A stretch of 64,000 nucleotides of DNA from Duganella sp. SG902 (lineage in GTDB: Bacteria > Pseudomonadota > Gammaproteobacteria > Burkholderiales > Burkholderiaceae_D), in assembly GCF_013376005.1 (NCBI RefSeq), contig NZ_JABMJK010000003.1:434001-498000 (forward strand). Direction: 5' to 3'. Shown here in pieces: positions 34,543 to 45,238 of this stretch (its first letter is position 1; every line of letters starts with the position of its first letter). The position numbers were made by a program, and so were the translations under genes. The notes below the pieces were generated by a model that saw only the letters and a program-made list of their open reading frames with translations, searched no databases and was not told the DNA's origin.

Positions 34543-36222
34543 TCAAAACTTGGTGAAATTGGCCTCATCGGGGTCGCTCATTTCCGCCATGCGCCGGGTG
34601 GTCACGGCGCCGCCCAGGCGTGTCGGCCTGGCCGGCCGGCGTGCCGGCGTCGCCACCTGCGGCTTGTAGCCCGCGCCGGCCAGCTTGAAGAACGACATCG
34701 CCTGCTGCAGTTGCTCGGCCTGGCCGCTCATCTCTTCCGCCGTCGCCGCCAGCTCCTCGGAGCTGGACGCGTTCTGCTGCGTGGTCTGGCTCAGCTGCGT
34801 CACGGCCGCGTTGATCTGGCCGACGCCGGCCGACTGCTCCTCCGACGCCGCCGTGATCTCCTGCACCAGGTTGGAGGTGCGGCGGATGTTCGGCACCATC
34901 TCGTCCAGCAGCTGGCCGGCCTTCTCCGCCAGCTCGACGCTGCTCGACGCCACCTGCTCGATCTCCTGCGCCGCCACCTGGCTGCGCTCGGCCAGCTTGC
35001 GCACTTCCGCCGCCACCACCGCGAAGCCCTTGCCATGCTCGCCGGCGCGCGCCGCCTCGATGGCCGCGTTCAACGCCAGCAGATTGGTCTGGTAGGCGAT
35101 GTCGTCGATGATGCTGATCTTCTTGGCGATCTGCTGCATCGCCGCCACCGTCGACTTGACCGCCTCGCCGCCCTCCGCCGCTTCCAGCGCGGCCTTGCTG
35201 GCGATGCCGTCGGTGACCTTGGCGTTCTCGGTGTTCTGCGCGATCGAGGCCGTCATCTGCTCGACCGAGGCGCTGGTCTGCTCGGTGCCGGCGGCCTGCT
35301 CGCTGGCGGCCTGCGACAGCGACTGCGCGGTGGCGCTCACCTCCTCCGAGGCCGAGGCCAGCGCCTCGGCGCCGTTGTTCACCTCCTGCACCACGTGCGA
35401 CAGCTTCTCGATCATGCCCTTCATCGCCGCCAGCAGGCTGCCGGTGTCGCCGGCCTTGAGCGCCACCTCGGCACGCAGGTCGCCATCCGCCACCTGGCGC
35501 ACGATGTCGGCCGCGTACGACGGATCGCCGCCCAGCTGTTTCATGATGCCGCGCAGGATGAACAATCCGATCGCCACCAGCAGCGCCAGCGCCACGGCGG
35601 CCGCGGTGTACATGCGCGAGGTGGCGGCCGCCGACGCGGCCTCGGCCTCCTTGACCGCGTCGTCGCCATACTTGACGTTCATGTCGACCAACTTGTCGCC
35701 CAACGCCTCCACCTCGCGGAAGGCCGGGCGGTTGTCGGCCAAGACCTTGTGCAGCGTGATGAACAGCTCCTTGCGCTTGCCGATGTCGGCGCCCTGGATC
35801 TGCGTCAGCAGGCTGCCGAATTCGGCGTCCTTCTGGCGCCAGGTATCCCAGGCCTTGACGAACTGCTTCCACACCACCGCCTCCTCGCTGGTCTGCGGCA
35901 GCGGTTCGTAGATTTTCCAGGCATGGTCGATCTCCGCGAAGATTTCGCCGCGGCGCTTGATCTGCTGGGCGATTTCCGCGCTGTCCTCGGGATACATGAT
36001 GAGCGCATCGGCGGCGCGGTTGGCCGAACGGATGCTGGTCTTGCCCTCGTTGATGGCCATCAGCGCCTGCACCGACGGCATGCGGTTCTCGCCGATCTCT
36101 TTGAGCATCTCGCCTTGCTTTTTCAGCCCCTGCAAGGCGATCAGCACCACCAGCAACAGCGCCAGCACGGCGACGCCGATCAGCGCCAGGATCTTGGTCC
36201 TGACTGTAATAGTTGAGAACAT
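34543..36222 (-). CDS. Methyl-accepting chemotaxis protein, operon transducer 3
   Basis: A 559-aa transducer with a four-helix-bundle sensor. TM1 (about 10-29), periplasmic domain (about 30-190), TM2 (about 194-214), a HAMP-like linker containing [12 protein letters not shown], and a cytoplasmic signalling domain with the conserved tip near residues 375-400. The tail reads [12 protein letters not shown] at 36222 has GGGAGA 6 bases upstream. About 890 bp of its coding DNA are nearly identical to the paralogue at 36756-38444, so the two share all cytoplasmic functions and differ only in the periplasmic sensor. Confidence 0.94.
   Translation of the reverse strand: MFSTITVRTKILALIGVAVLALLLVVLIALQGLKKQGEMLKEIGENRMPSVQALMAINEGKTSIRSANRAADALIMYPEDSAEIAQQIKRRGEIFAEIDHAWKIYEPLPQTSEEAVVWKQFVKAWDTWRQKDAEFGSLLTQIQGADIGKRKELFITLHKVLADNRPAFREVEALGDKLVDMNVKYGDDAVKEAEAASAAATSRMYTAAAVALALLVAIGLFILRGIMKQLGGDPSYAADIVRQVADGDLRAEVALKAGDTGSLLAAMKGMIEKLSHVVQEVNNGAEALASASEEVSATAQSLSQAASEQAAGTEQTSASVEQMTASIAQNTENAKVTDGIASKAALEAAEGGEAVKSTVAAMQQIAKKISIIDDIAYQTNLLALNAAIEAARAGEHGKGFAVVAAEVRKLAERSQVAAQEIEQVASSSVELAEKAGQLLDEMVPNIRRTSNLVQEITAASEEQSAGVGQINAAVTQLSQTTQQNASSSEELAATAEEMSGQAEQLQQAMSFFKLAGAGYKPQVATPARRPARPTRLGGAVTTRRMAEMSDPDEANFTKF
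34703..35592. repeat. Long near-identical direct repeat, copy A
   Basis: Coding DNA for HAMP and signalling domain of transducer 3. It repeats at a constant offset of 2222 bp at 36925-37814 with only scattered mismatches, which points to recent duplication or gene conversion. Confidence 0.85.
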
Positions 36223-36232
36223 GATGGTCTCC

Positions 36233-36742
36233 CTAGTGGATTTGCGCTACGAATTCTTGCAGGTGCAAGGTCGATACCACGTGCCGCACGTTCAACAACA
36301 GGACAAAGCGTCCCTGCACCTTGCCGATGCCGTTCAACAGGTCGGCCGTGACCGCGCCGAAGCGCGGCGCCGGCTCGATGTCGGTGGCGAGGATCTCCAG
36401 CACGGCGTTGACGGCATCGACCAGGATGCCGATCACGAACGGCCCATCATCGCCCTCCACCTCCACCACGATGATGCAGGTGCGCTTGCCGATGGCGGAC
36501 GGCTCGCGCCCCAGCCGGCGCGCCAGGTCCAGCACCGGCACCGCCGTGCCGCGCAGGTTGATCACGCCGCTGATGGACGGCGGCATCTGCGGCACCGGCG
36601 TCACGCCGGCGTATTCCAGGATCTCGCGCACCGCCAGTATCCCCATCGCGAACATGTCCTGCCCCAGCATGAAGCTGAGGTACTGCGCCGATGCCGCTTG
36701 CTGCTGCGGCACGGGTGGATCGGCTACGGTCAAGGCAGTCAT
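36233..36742 (-). CDS. cheW: CheW-like adaptor protein (second copy)
   Basis: A 169-aa CheW-domain protein: [12 protein letters not shown] start, I-R-E-I-L-E-Y near 45, [14 protein letters not shown] and C-I-I-V-V-E-V. It links receptors to the CheA kinase. It lies between the two near-identical transducers (spacings 10 and 13 bp), so it probably serves them. It is clearly paralogous to the CheW at 42156-42731. Confidence 0.92.
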   Translation of the reverse strand: MTALTVADPPVPQQQAASAQYLSFMLGQDMFAMGILAVREILEYAGVTPVPQMPPSISGVINLRGTAVPVLDLARRLGREPSAIGKRTCIIVVEVEGDDGPFVIGILVDAVNAVLEILATDIEPAPRFGAVTADLLNGIGKVQGRFVLLLNVRHVVSTLHLQEFVAQIH

Positions 36743-36755
36743 GGCTACACCCCCG

Positions 36756-38444
36756 CTAGAATTTGACGAAGTTCGCTTCGTCCGGTTCGCTCATCTCGTT
36801 CATGCGCCGTCCGGCCAGCGCGCCGGCGGGAGCGCCCGGCTTGCGGCCGGTGCGCCCGGGCTTGTGCCGCACCGGCGAACGCACCGCGTGCGAGCCGCCG
36901 GCCAGCTTGAAGAAGGACATGGTGTGCTGCAGTTGCTCGGCCTGGCCGCTCATCTCTTCCGCCGTCGCCGCCAGCTCCTCGGAGCTGGACGCGTTCTGCT
37001 GCGTGGTCTGGCTCAGCTGCGTCACGGCCGCGTTGATCTGGCCGACGCCGGCCGACTGCTCCTCGGACGCCGCCGTGATCTCCTGCACCAGGTTGGAGGT
37101 GCGGCGGATGTTCGGCACCATCTCGTCCAGCAGCTGGCCGGCCTTCTCCGCCAGCTCGACGCTGCTCGACGCCACCTGCTCGATCTCCTGCGCCGCCACC
37201 TGGCTGCGCTCGGCCAGCTTGCGCACCTCGGCCGCCACCACCGCGAAGCCCTTGCCATGCTCGCCGGCGCGCGCCGCCTCGATGGCCGCGTTCAACGCCA
37301 GCAGATTGGTCTGGTAGGCGATGTCGTCGATGATGCTGATCTTCTTGGCGATCTGCTGCATCGCCGCCACCGTCGACTTGACCGCCTCGCCGCCCTCCGC
37401 CGCCTCCAGCGCGGCCTTGCTGGCGATGCCGTCGGTGACCTTGGCGTTCTCGGTGTTCTGCGCGATCGAGGCGGTCATCTGCTCGACCGAGGCGCTGGTC
37501 TGCTCGGTGCCGGCGGCCTGCTCGCTGGCGGCCTGCGACAGCGACTGCGCGGTGGCGCTCACCTCCTCCGAGGCCGAGGCCAATGCCTCCGCGCCGTTGT
37601 TCACCTCCTGCACCACGTGCGACAGCTTCTCGATCATGCCCTTCATCGCCGCCAGCAGGCTGCCGGTGTCGCCGGCCTTGAGCGCCACCTCCGCCGTCAG
37701 GTCGCCATCCGCCACCTGGCGCACGATGTCGGCCGCGTACGACGGATCGCCGCCCAGCTGCCGCATGATGCCGCGCAGGATGAACAATCCGATCGCCACC
37801 AGCAGCGCCAGCGCGATGCCGGACGAGAGATACATCGCATTGAGCGCCTTGGCCGACGCCGCGTCGGCGGTGCTCACCGCCTCATCGCCATACTGCACGT
37901 TCAGCGCCACCAGCTTGTTCAAGCTGGCCTCCGCGTCGTGAAACACCGCGCTGTTGTCCTTGATGGCGCTGTGCATGGTGGCAAACAACTCCTTGCGTTT
38001 CGCCGCATCGGCGCGCAGTATCTGCCCGGCCAGATCGGTCAGGGCGGCGTCGCGCTGTTTCCACGCATCCCACTGCTTGACGAAGGTGCTCCACAGCGCC
38101 TCTTCCTCCTTGGTCTGCGGCAGCGGATCGTAGATCTTCCACGCCTTGTCGATGCGCTCCCACCCCTCCTGCTTGCGCTTGAGCTCATGCGCGATATTGG
38201 CCTGGTCGTCGGGATACAGCGCCATGGCGTCGATCGCGCGGCTGGCCGAGCGGATCGCGGTCTGGCCTTCGTTGATGACTTGCAGCGCCTGCACCGAGGG
38301 CATGCGGTTCCGGCCGATTTCCGCCAGCATTTCCCCCTGCGTTTTCAAACCCGAAAACGCGATCAGCATCACCGTCAGCAAGGCCGCCACGGCCACCGCC
38401 AGCAAAATCAAAATCTTGGTTCGCACCTGCAACGTCGACAGCAT
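36756..38444 (-). CDS. Methyl-accepting chemotaxis protein, operon transducer 2
   Basis: A 562-aa transducer paralogous to the one at 34543-36222. TM1 (about 10-29), four-helix-bundle periplasmic domain, TM2 (about 194-214), HAMP and signalling domain, and tail [12 protein letters not shown] at 38444 is preferred over the ATG two codons upstream, because it aligns with the paralogue start and has GGAGGGG at proper spacing. The periplasmic half differs from its paralogue, the cytoplasmic half is nearly identical. Confidence 0.94.
   Translation of the reverse strand: MLSTLQVRTKILILLAVAVAALLTVMLIAFSGLKTQGEMLAEIGRNRMPSVQALQVINEGQTAIRSASRAIDAMALYPDDQANIAHELKRKQEGWERIDKAWKIYDPLPQTKEEEALWSTFVKQWDAWKQRDAALTDLAGQILRADAAKRKELFATMHSAIKDNSAVFHDAEASLNKLVALNVQYGDEAVSTADAASAKALNAMYLSSGIALALLVAIGLFILRGIMRQLGGDPSYAADIVRQVADGDLTAEVALKAGDTGSLLAAMKGMIEKLSHVVQEVNNGAEALASASEEVSATAQSLSQAASEQAAGTEQTSASVEQMTASIAQNTENAKVTDGIASKAALEAAEGGEAVKSTVAAMQQIAKKISIIDDIAYQTNLLALNAAIEAARAGEHGKGFAVVAAEVRKLAERSQVAAQEIEQVASSSVELAEKAGQLLDEMVPNIRRTSNLVQEITAASEEQSAGVGQINAAVTQLSQTTQQNASSSEELAATAEEMSGQAEQLQHTMSFFKLAGGSHAVRSPVRHKPGRTGRKPGAPAGALAGRRMNEMSEPDEANFVKF
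36925..37814. repeat. Long near-identical direct repeat, copy B
   Basis: Counterpart of 34703-35592, inside transducer 2. Confidence 0.85.
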
Positions 38445-38474
38445 GAACATCCCCTCCCACCGTGGTTGTCGTTC

Positions 38475-39737
38475 TTATTCGCCCGCCAGCGCGCGCAGCC
38501 TGCGCCTGTCCTGACGGATCCACCCCACCAGCTCTTCGGCCGGCATGGGTTTGGCCAGCAAATAGCCCTGCGCCATGTCGCAACCGAGGTCGCGCAACAG
38601 CTTCCAGTCTTCCACCTTTTCCACGCCCTCGGCCACCGTGGCCACGCCCAGGCTCTGGCCCAGGTCGAGCGCGCTTTTCAGCACCTTGTGGCGGTTCGGC
38701 CACTGCGCCGCGCCGTTGACGAAGGCGCGGTCGATCTTCAGTTCCGTGAACGGGCAGCGCGCGAACTGCTGCATCGATGAGTAACCGATGCCGAAATCGT
38801 CCATCGCCAGCCCGTAGCCGGCCAGCCGCAGGCGCCCCAGGTTGGTCAGCGCCTGCGACAGCTGGCGCATCACGCTGGTCTCGGTGACCTCCCACACCAG
38901 CGCGGCCGGCGTCACGCCGGAGGCCGAGACCTGCGCCATCAGGCGGTCGATGAAGCCGCGGTCGGCCAGGTTGTCGGCCGACAGGTTGACCGACACCGTC
39001 AGCGGCGGCAGGCCATGGCTTTGCCAGGCCAGTATCCGCTCCAGCACGTGATGCACCATGCCGAGCGTGAAGTCGGCCATCAGCGGCGTGCCCTCCAGCG
39101 CGTCGATGAAGTGCGGCGGCGGCAGCACGCCGCGCCGCGGATGCTTCCAGCGCGCCAGCGCCTCCACGCCTTTCAGCTGGCCGTTCCGCATCGCCACCTT
39201 GGGCTGGAAGAAGGGCACGAACTCGCGCCGCCCCAACGCCTGCGCGATCTCCTCCAGCGAGGCGTGCGGCGGCGGCGGCGCGGACGGCGCGCAATCGCTG
39301 GGACGTCCCTCGGCCTTGCACAGCAGCTGCGACAGCGATTCCAGCTGCACCGGCTTGAGCAAAGTGCCCAGCAGGCCGATGGCGGCGTCCTCGCACGCCA
39401 TGTTCTCGATGATCTCCAGCAGGCGCGGATCGCGCGCGCTGACCACGATCAGGTTTTCCGTCAGGCGCCGTTCGCGCAGCTGGCAAGTGAGCTCGATGCC
39501 GTCCATGCCCGGCATTTCAAGATCGGTCAGCACCAGGAACAGCGGCGCGGCCTGCGCCTCCAGCACCCGCAAGGCCTCGTTGCCGTCGCCGGCCTCGAGG
39601 ATCTCGCCGAAGTCCAGCTGGCGCAGCAGGCCGACCAGGTAGCCGCGCTGCACCACGCTGTCCTCCACCACCAGCACGCGGCGGCCGCTCCACGGCGGCG
39701 CGGCGGCGATGGGGGCGATGGCGGGCGTGGAGGTCAT
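38475..39737 (-). CDS. Response regulator with EAL domain (c-di-GMP phosphodiesterase)
   Basis: A 420-aa protein. Receiver domain (about 20-140) with V-V-E-D-S and the phospho-acceptor in V-L-T-D-L-E-M-P-G-M-D-G, then an EAL domain (about 165-410) with V-E-A-L-A-R-W, the D-D-F-G-I-G-Y-S-S metal motif and V-A-E-G-V-E. The residues needed for c-di-GMP hydrolysis look intact. ATG at 39737 lies 2 bp after the CheB stop, so translation is coupled. The receiver is probably phosphorylated by the CheA of the same operon, which would link chemoreceptor input to c-di-GMP level. Confidence 0.93.
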   Translation of the reverse strand: MTSTPAIAPIAAAPPWSGRRVLVVEDSVVQRGYLVGLLRQLDFGEILEAGDGNEALRVLEAQAAPLFLVLTDLEMPGMDGIELTCQLRERRLTENLIVVSARDPRLLEIIENMACEDAAIGLLGTLLKPVQLESLSQLLCKAEGRPSDCAPSAPPPPHASLEEIAQALGRREFVPFFQPKVAMRNGQLKGVEALARWKHPRRGVLPPPHFIDALEGTPLMADFTLGMVHHVLERILAWQSHGLPPLTVSVNLSADNLADRGFIDRLMAQVSASGVTPAALVWEVTETSVMRQLSQALTNLGRLRLAGYGLAMDDFGIGYSSMQQFARCPFTELKIDRAFVNGAAQWPNRHKVLKSALDLGQSLGVATVAEGVEKVEDWKLLRDLGCDMAQGYLLAKPMPAEELVGWIRQDRRRLRALAGE

Positions 39738-39739
39738 GA

Positions 39740-40813
39740 TCAATACTGCAGCTGCTGCAGGATTTCGCGATAGATCGCGTTCAGCGGCACCGACTTCTCG
39801 ACGCCGCCCCGTTTCACCGCCTCCTTGGGCATGCCATACACCACGCAGCTGGCCTCATCCTGCGCCACCGTGCGCGCGCCGGCCTTGAGCATCTCCAGCA
39901 GGCCGGCCGCGCCGTCGTCGCCCATGCCGGTCATGATCACGCCCAGCGCGTTGGCGCCGGCCGCGCGCGCGGCGGAGCGGAACAGCACGTCCACCGAAGG
40001 CCGGTGGCGGTTGACCAGCGGACCGTCCACCACCTCCACGAAGTATTGCGCGCCGTTGCGGCGCAACAGCATGTGCTTGCCGCCGGGCGCGATCAGCACC
40101 TGCCCCTGCAGCACGCGGTCGTTGTTGGCCGCCTCCTTGACGCGCACCTCGCACACGCTGTCCAGCCGCGACGCGAAGGCGGCGGTGAACTTCTCCGGCA
40201 TGTGCTGCACCACCACGATGCCGGGCGAGACGCGCGGCAGCGCCGTCAGCACCTCCTCCAGCGCCTGGGTGCCGCCGGTGGAGGTGCCGATCGCCACCAC
40301 ACGCTCGGTGGTGGCGGTCATCGGCCGCACGTTCTCCGGCGGCAGCACGGCGTCGGCGTTCAGCTTGGCGGTGACCGGCGGCGGCGCCGGGCGGTTGGCC
40401 AGCTTGCCGACGTGGGCGCCGGACGCCGCCCGCACCGCCGACACCAGTTCGTCCGCGCTGTCGTGCAGGAACTGCTTGAGGTCCAGGCGCGGCTTGGTGA
40501 TGATGGCCACCGCGCCGGCGGTCAGCGCCTCCACCGAGGTCTGCGCGCCCTTCTCGGTCAACGTCGAGCAGATCACCACCGGCGTCGGTCGCTCCGCCAT
40601 CAGCTTGCGCAGGAAGGTGATGCCGTCCATCTTGGGCATTTCCACGTCCAGCACCAGCACGTCCGGCCACTGCGTCTTCATGCGTTCCATCGCCAGCAGC
40701 GGGTTGGCCACCGCGTGGGTGACGGTGATGCCGGGCGCCGCGTTGAGCAGGGCGCTCAGCACCTGCCGCACCACGGCGGAGTCGTCGACGATCATGACCT
40801 TGATAGCGCTCAT
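39740..40813 (-). CDS. cheB: CheB, chemoreceptor methylesterase response regulator
   Basis: A 357-aa protein. Receiver domain (about 1-125) with V-D-D-S and [11 protein letters not shown], linker, and methylesterase domain (about 165-350) with the catalytic Ser in I-G-T-S-T-G-G, His in Q-H-M-P-E-K-F and Asp in [11 protein letters not shown]. It removes methyl groups from receptors when phosphorylated. Start at 40813 is fixed by the receiver fold and an ATGA overlap with CheD; a longer open frame upstream runs through CheD. Confidence 0.96.
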   Translation of the reverse strand: MSAIKVMIVDDSAVVRQVLSALLNAAPGITVTHAVANPLLAMERMKTQWPDVLVLDVEMPKMDGITFLRKLMAERPTPVVICSTLTEKGAQTSVEALTAGAVAIITKPRLDLKQFLHDSADELVSAVRAASGAHVGKLANRPAPPPVTAKLNADAVLPPENVRPMTATTERVVAIGTSTGGTQALEEVLTALPRVSPGIVVVQHMPEKFTAAFASRLDSVCEVRVKEAANNDRVLQGQVLIAPGGKHMLLRRNGAQYFVEVVDGPLVNRHRPSVDVLFRSAARAAGANALGVIMTGMGDDGAAGLLEMLKAGARTVAQDEASCVVYGMPKEAVKRGGVEKSVPLNAIYREILQQLQY

Positions 40814-41334
40814 GCGTGGGTCCTTGCTCCCGCGTTGCCCCATCCCGGCTCCGGCGGAACCTGGCGGCTCAGCACCTCGCCGCTGCGGATGGTGAAGATC
40901 AGTTGACGGTGGCCTTCGCCGAACAGGCTCTCGGACACCACGTGTATGCCATGCTGCTGCAGCAGCGCGCGCGCGAAGTCGCCGTTCTGGGCGCCGATGT
41001 CGCGCACCCGGCCGCGCGCGCTGCGCGGGAACATATTGGCGCCGCCGAAAATCTTGCCCTGGCACTGGGCCAGCGGCACGCCCTGGCGCGCCAACCCGTC
41101 CAGCAGCAACTGCATGGCGTCGGCGCCGTACATGCCCGGCTTGTCGGCCGGACGGTCGGCCCTGCGGCGGCCATGGCCGGGCAGCAGGAAGTGCGACATG
41201 GCGCCGATGCGCAGGCCCGGATGCCACAGCGTGATCGAGACGCAGGAACCCAGCAGCGTGCGCACGCGGTACTGGGCGTCGCCGACGAAGTAATCGCCCG
41301 GCATCAGGAAGATGTCGATCAGCTTTTCGCTCAT
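40810..41334 (-). CDS. cheD: CheD, chemoreceptor glutamine deamidase
   Basis: A 174-aa protein. The catalytic Cys is in [10 protein letters not shown] and the His in G-A-M-S-H-F-L-L-P. The C-terminal half (F-G-G-A-N-M-F ... G-D-F-A) matches the family. It deamidates receptor Gln to Glu, which makes methylation sites. Overlaps CheR by 4 bp at the start and CheB by 4 bp at the end (ATGA in both). Confidence 0.95.
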   Translation of the reverse strand: MSEKLIDIFLMPGDYFVGDAQYRVRTLLGSCVSITLWHPGLRIGAMSHFLLPGHGRRRADRPADKPGMYGADAMQLLLDGLARQGVPLAQCQGKIFGGANMFPRSARGRVRDIGAQNGDFARALLQQHGIHVVSESLFGEGHRQLIFTIRSGEVLSRQVPPEPGWGNAGARTHA

Positions 41335-42140
41335 GGCTTGCGATAAATCGAAGGCGCCACGGCGGCCAGGCTGTCGTTGATATCGTTCAGCGTTTCCGAA
41401 TGGCCGATCAGGAAATAGCCGCCGGGGCGCAGCTGCGCCAGCAGGCGCGCCACCACCTGGCGCTTGGTTTCCAGGCTGAAGTAAATCATCACGTTGCGCA
41501 GGAAGATCACGTCGAAGCTGCCGATCCGCGGCAGCGGCGCGTTCAGGTTCAGGTGCTGGAACTGCACGCGCTGGCGCAGGCCGCGCTCGATCAGCAGGGT
41601 GCCGGCCTCGCTGCCCTGGCCCTTGAGGCAAAAACGCTTGAGGTAAGCCTGCGGCATCTGCGCCGCGCGCTCGATCGGATAGTGGCCGCTGCGCGCGCGC
41701 TGCAGCACGCGGGTGCTGATGTCGGTGCCCAGCACCTCCCACGCGCCATCGATGCCCATCACGTCGGCCAGCACCATGGCGATGCTGTACGGCTCCTCGC
41801 CGCTGGAGCTGGCCGCGCTCCACACGCGCAGCGTGCGGTTCTTGTCGCGCGCGTCCTGCGCCAGGTCGCGCAGCAGCGCGAAGTGCTTGGGTTCGCGGAA
41901 GAAGTAGGTCTCGTTGGTGGTCAGCAGGTCGACCGCCACCTGCAGCTCGGCCGGCTGGGCGCGGCTTTCCAGCAGGCGCAGGTAGTCGCCGTAGCTGTTC
42001 AACTGATAGTGCGCCAGCCGCTTGGCCAGCCGGCCGCTGACCAGCGCCTGCTTGCCGTTGGCCATGGTGATGCCCGCCGCATCGTAGATGAAGCGCTGGA
42101 ACTGCATGAACTCGCGCTCGGTGATCATGGCCACGGGCAT
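41331..42140 (-). CDS. cheR: CheR, chemoreceptor methyltransferase
   Basis: A 269-aa protein with the N-terminal helical CheR_N domain (about 10-70) and a SAM-binding domain containing [25 protein letters not shown] and [10 protein letters not shown]. It methylates receptor glutamates. No TPR or pentapeptide-binding extension is seen. It is 15 bp from CheW and shares ATGA with CheD. Confidence 0.96.
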   Translation of the reverse strand: MPVAMITEREFMQFQRFIYDAAGITMANGKQALVSGRLAKRLAHYQLNSYGDYLRLLESRAQPAELQVAVDLLTTNETYFFREPKHFALLRDLAQDARDKNRTLRVWSAASSSGEEPYSIAMVLADVMGIDGAWEVLGTDISTRVLQRARSGHYPIERAAQMPQAYLKRFCLKGQGSEAGTLLIERGLRQRVQFQHLNLNAPLPRIGSFDVIFLRNVMIYFSLETKRQVVARLLAQLRPGGYFLIGHSETLNDINDSLAAVAPSIYRKP

Positions 42141-42155
42141 GGGGCACCGCCTTGC

Positions 42156-42731
42156 CTAGGCGACGGCGGCGGCGGTGCCGCGCGCCATGTCGACGATCTC
42201 CTCGCTCGACAGCACGCGCTCGATGTCGAGCAGGATCACGAAGCGGCCGCGATCCTTGTCCATGCGCTTGCCCATGCCGGCGATGAAGTCGGGACGGATG
42301 CGGGTGCCGAACGCGGGCGCCGGCTCGATGTCGGCGGCGGCGATCTCCACCACCGCGTTGACCGCGTCCACCAGCATGCCCAGCACCTGCTTGCCCTTGT
42401 CATCCTCCTCCGCGCCGGCGGTTTCCACGATGACGATGCAACTGCGCTTGCCGATCGCGCTCTGCCCGCGGCCGAAGCGGGCCGACAAATCCATCACCGG
42501 CACCACCGCGCCGCGCAGGTTGATCACGCCGCGCACGCAGTCCGGCATCATCGGCACCGTGGCCAGGCTGCCGTACTCGATGATTTCCTTGATGTGCAGG
42601 ATGCCGACCGCGTACTGCTCCTCGCCCAGCATGAAGGTCAGGAACTGGCTGGGCAGCGCGGCGCCGCTTTGCAGCGCGTCCAGGGCGCTGCTTCCGTAGG
42701 TGACGACATTGGCGTTGATGGCGGTGCTCAT
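42156..42731 (-). CDS. cheW: CheW adaptor protein
   Basis: A 191-aa CheW-domain protein: Q-F-L-T-F-M-L-G-E-E-Q-Y-A-V near 28, V-I-N-L-R-G-A-V-V-P-V-M-D-L near 68, and a V-N-A-V-V-E-I core. It couples receptors to CheA. Lies 13 bp after CheA and 15 bp before CheR. The longer loop with E-E-D-D-K-G-K-Q distinguishes it from the operon's second CheW. Confidence 0.94.
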   Translation of the reverse strand: MSTAINANVVTYGSSALDALQSGAALPSQFLTFMLGEEQYAVGILHIKEIIEYGSLATVPMMPDCVRGVINLRGAVVPVMDLSARFGRGQSAIGKRSCIVIVETAGAEEDDKGKQVLGMLVDAVNAVVEIAAADIEPAPAFGTRIRPDFIAGMGKRMDKDRGRFVILLDIERVLSSEEIVDMARGTAAAVA

Positions 42732-42744
42732 GGTCTTCCTTTTT

Positions 42745-44916
42745 CTATGCGGCCAGCGACAAGGCGCCCTTGCCGCCCACCGTGCGCATCAGGGCGGCCA
42801 CGTCCAGGATCAGCGCCACCTCGCCGCTGCCCAGGATGGTGGAGCCGCTGATGCATTTGACTTCGCTGAACATGGGGCTGAGCGGCTTGATCACGGTCTG
42901 GAATTCGCCCAGCAGCGTGTCCACCACCAGCCCGGCGCGCTGGGTGCCGAACTTGAGCACCACGATGCTCTCGCGCCGCGTGGCCGCGCCGGCGATGCGG
43001 AACAGGGAGCGCAGCCGCACCAGCGGCAGCACCTGGCCGCGCAGGTTGGTGTAGTCCTGCCCCGGCTCGGTGGCGTACTCGATGCATTCCTCGATCATGT
43101 CGAGCGGGATCACGAACACCGACGCCCCCACCTGCACCAGGAAGCCGTCGATGATGGCCAGCGTCAGCGGCAGGCGCACGGTGACGGTGGTGCCCTGCCC
43201 CTCCCTGCTGCCGACGTCCACGCTGCCGCGCAGCGCCTGGATGTTGCGCTTGACCACGTCCATGCCGACGCCGCGCCCGGACAGGTTGGTGATCTTCTCG
43301 GCGGTGGAAAAACCGGCCTCGAAGATCAGGTTGTAGATTTCGCTGTCGCTCAGCTTGCGCTCGGGGTCGACCAGCCCGCGCTCGATGGCCTTGGCGAGGA
43401 TTTTTTCCTTGCGCAGGCCGCCGCCGTCGTCGCTCACCTCGATCACGATGCTGCCCGATTCATGGAACGCGTTCAGCTTGATCATGCCCTTGGCCGGCTT
43501 GCCGGCCGCCAGCCGCGCCTCGGCCGGCTCGATGCCGTGGTCCATGGCGTTGCGCACCAGGTGCATCAGCGGGTCGCCGATCTTCTCCACCACGGTCTTG
43601 TCGAGCTCGGAATCCTCGCCGTCCACGATCAGGCCGATGTCCTTGCCCAGCTCGCGCGCCACGTCGTGCACCACGCGCTGGAAGCGGTTGAAGGTGGCGC
43701 CGATCTTCACCATGCGCAGTTCCAGCGCGGCGTCGCGCACGTCCTCCACCAGGCTGGTGAGGATGGAGGTGCATTCCAGCAGCTCGGCGTTGTGGAGGTT
43801 CTGGCCGATCATATTGGCGCGCGCGCCGGCGATGATCAGCTCGCCCACGAGGTCGATCAGCCTGTCCAGCTTGTCGGAGTCGACCCGGATCGAGCGGCTC
43901 TCCTGCGCCTTTTGCTCGCTGACCTGCTTTTGCTTGGCCAGCGCCGCCTCCACCACCACCGGCGCCACGTTGCCGGCGCCGACCAGGATGCTGCCCAGCT
44001 GCTGGACCGGCGCGTCCTGCGGCAGCTGGTCGCGGTTCGCTTGCCGCTGCAGCGCGCCGTCCAGCTCCTGCTGGGTCACGCTGCCGCAGCGGACCAGCAT
44101 CTCGCCCAGGCGCGCGCGCTGCTCCGGCAAGGCGCGGATCAGGTTGACGTATTCCGACACCTTGCTGTGCGGCGGGATGATGCGGATCTCGCAGTCGTCC
44201 TGCACGAACTCGAACACGCCGGCGATGGCGTCGCGGTCGGCCTCGCTGTCGAAGGAGATCTCGAAGCCGAGGTAGCACAGCTCGGCGTCCATTTCATCGG
44301 GCGGCGGCAGGGCGTCCGGCACGGTGGCGATGCCGACCACGCGGCCCAGCTTGCCCAGGTAGCGCAGGAAGGCGATCGGGTCCATCCCGTTCTGCAGCAC
44401 GCCGCGGCCGAAGCGCAGCGAGATGTGCCAGTAGTCGCTGTCGCCGCGCTCGGCGTCGATGCGCTCCACCCTGGGCCCGGCGTGCAGCGCCGGGACGGCG
44501 GCCGGCGCGGCCGGGGCCGCTTCGCCGTCCATGTGGCGGCGCAACTGCTGCTGCAGCATCTCGCCTTCCGGCGCGGTGTCCGGGTCCTGCTCGTGCTGGC
44601 CGGCGGCCAGGCCGTTGATCATGCCGGACAGGTAGTCGCAGCACGACAACAGCAGCACCACCATTTCATCGTTGAGCGTGACGCTGCCGTCGCGTACCTT
44701 GTCCAGCAGGCTTTCCACCACATGGGTGAAGGCCACGATGTGGTCCAGGCTGAACAGGCCGGCCGAGCCCTTGATGGTGTGGGCCGCGCGGAAGATGGCG
44801 TTGATCGCCTCGCTCTGGTCGCCGGCCAGGTCGACGTTGAGCAGGGCGTTCTCCATCTCCTCCAGCAGTTCGCGGCTTTCGGCGATGAATGTCTGTAGCG
44901 CTTCGTCCAGGTTCAT
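42745..44916 (-). CDS. cheA: CheA, chemotaxis histidine kinase
   Basis: A 723-aa kinase. The P1 HPt domain (about 1-105) has the phospho-His in R-A-A-H-T-I-K-G-S. A P2-like region follows; then P3 dimerisation (about 340-400), the P4 ATPase (about 400-585) with N-box L-V-R-N-A-M-D-H-G and G-boxes D-D-G-G-G and G-R-G-V-G-M-D-V-V, and the P5 CheW-like domain. It phosphorylates CheY, CheB and probably the REC-EAL protein. 10 bp after the STAS gene. Confidence 0.96.
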   Translation of the reverse strand: MNLDEALQTFIAESRELLEEMENALLNVDLAGDQSEAINAIFRAAHTIKGSAGLFSLDHIVAFTHVVESLLDKVRDGSVTLNDEMVVLLLSCCDYLSGMINGLAAGQHEQDPDTAPEGEMLQQQLRRHMDGEAAPAAPAAVPALHAGPRVERIDAERGDSDYWHISLRFGRGVLQNGMDPIAFLRYLGKLGRVVGIATVPDALPPPDEMDAELCYLGFEISFDSEADRDAIAGVFEFVQDDCEIRIIPPHSKVSEYVNLIRALPEQRARLGEMLVRCGSVTQQELDGALQRQANRDQLPQDAPVQQLGSILVGAGNVAPVVVEAALAKQKQVSEQKAQESRSIRVDSDKLDRLIDLVGELIIAGARANMIGQNLHNAELLECTSILTSLVEDVRDAALELRMVKIGATFNRFQRVVHDVARELGKDIGLIVDGEDSELDKTVVEKIGDPLMHLVRNAMDHGIEPAEARLAAGKPAKGMIKLNAFHESGSIVIEVSDDGGGLRKEKILAKAIERGLVDPERKLSDSEIYNLIFEAGFSTAEKITNLSGRGVGMDVVKRNIQALRGSVDVGSREGQGTTVTVRLPLTLAIIDGFLVQVGASVFVIPLDMIEECIEYATEPGQDYTNLRGQVLPLVRLRSLFRIAGAATRRESIVVLKFGTQRAGLVVDTLLGEFQTVIKPLSPMFSEVKCISGSTILGSGEVALILDVAALMRTVGGKGALSLAA

Positions 44917-44926
44917 GGCTTTCCCC

Positions 44927-45223
44927 TCAAGCGTGGATCAGCACGGCGTCGCCAAAGAAGGCGCCCAGGTCCAGCATTTCAAAAATCTCCACCACGGCCG
45001 GGCTGTGCTGCAACAGCCGCAGCTCGCGCTGGTCGGCGGCGGCCGCCTGCTTGGCCAGCATCAGCACCTGCAGGCCGGCGGTATCGAGTTCGGTCACGCC
45101 CGACAAATCGATTTCCAGCACGCGCGCCTTGCGCAGCGCCTCCATCACCGTGAGCTTCAAATCGGCGGCGCGGTAGATGGTCAGCTCGCCGTCGAGGGAA
45201 ATCCGGTTGATCTCATCCGCCAT
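44927..45223 (-). CDS. STAS-domain protein (anti-sigma-factor-antagonist type)
   Basis: A 98-aa single-domain STAS protein, with L-D-G-E-L-T-I-Y near the start and L-D-L-S-G-V-T-E-L-D-T-A-G-L-Q-V near 40-55. The Thr in D-T-A-G is at the position of the phosphorylated Ser/Thr of SpoIIAA-like proteins. It lies between cheY and cheA in one operon. Similar single STAS genes occur in chemotaxis-like (Frz/Wsp-type) clusters; no partner kinase of RsbW type is in the window. Confidence 0.9.
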   Translation of the reverse strand: MADEINRISLDGELTIYRAADLKLTVMEALRKARVLEIDLSGVTELDTAGLQVLMLAKQAAAADQRELRLLQHSPAVVEIFEMLDLGAFFGDAVLIHA

Positions 45224-45238
45224 GGCCGCCTCCCCGGG

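Noticed and set aside
36321-38780. Long plus-strand open frame through the transducer genes
   Set aside because: Antisense to two chemoreceptors and part of a third gene; no recognisable domain.
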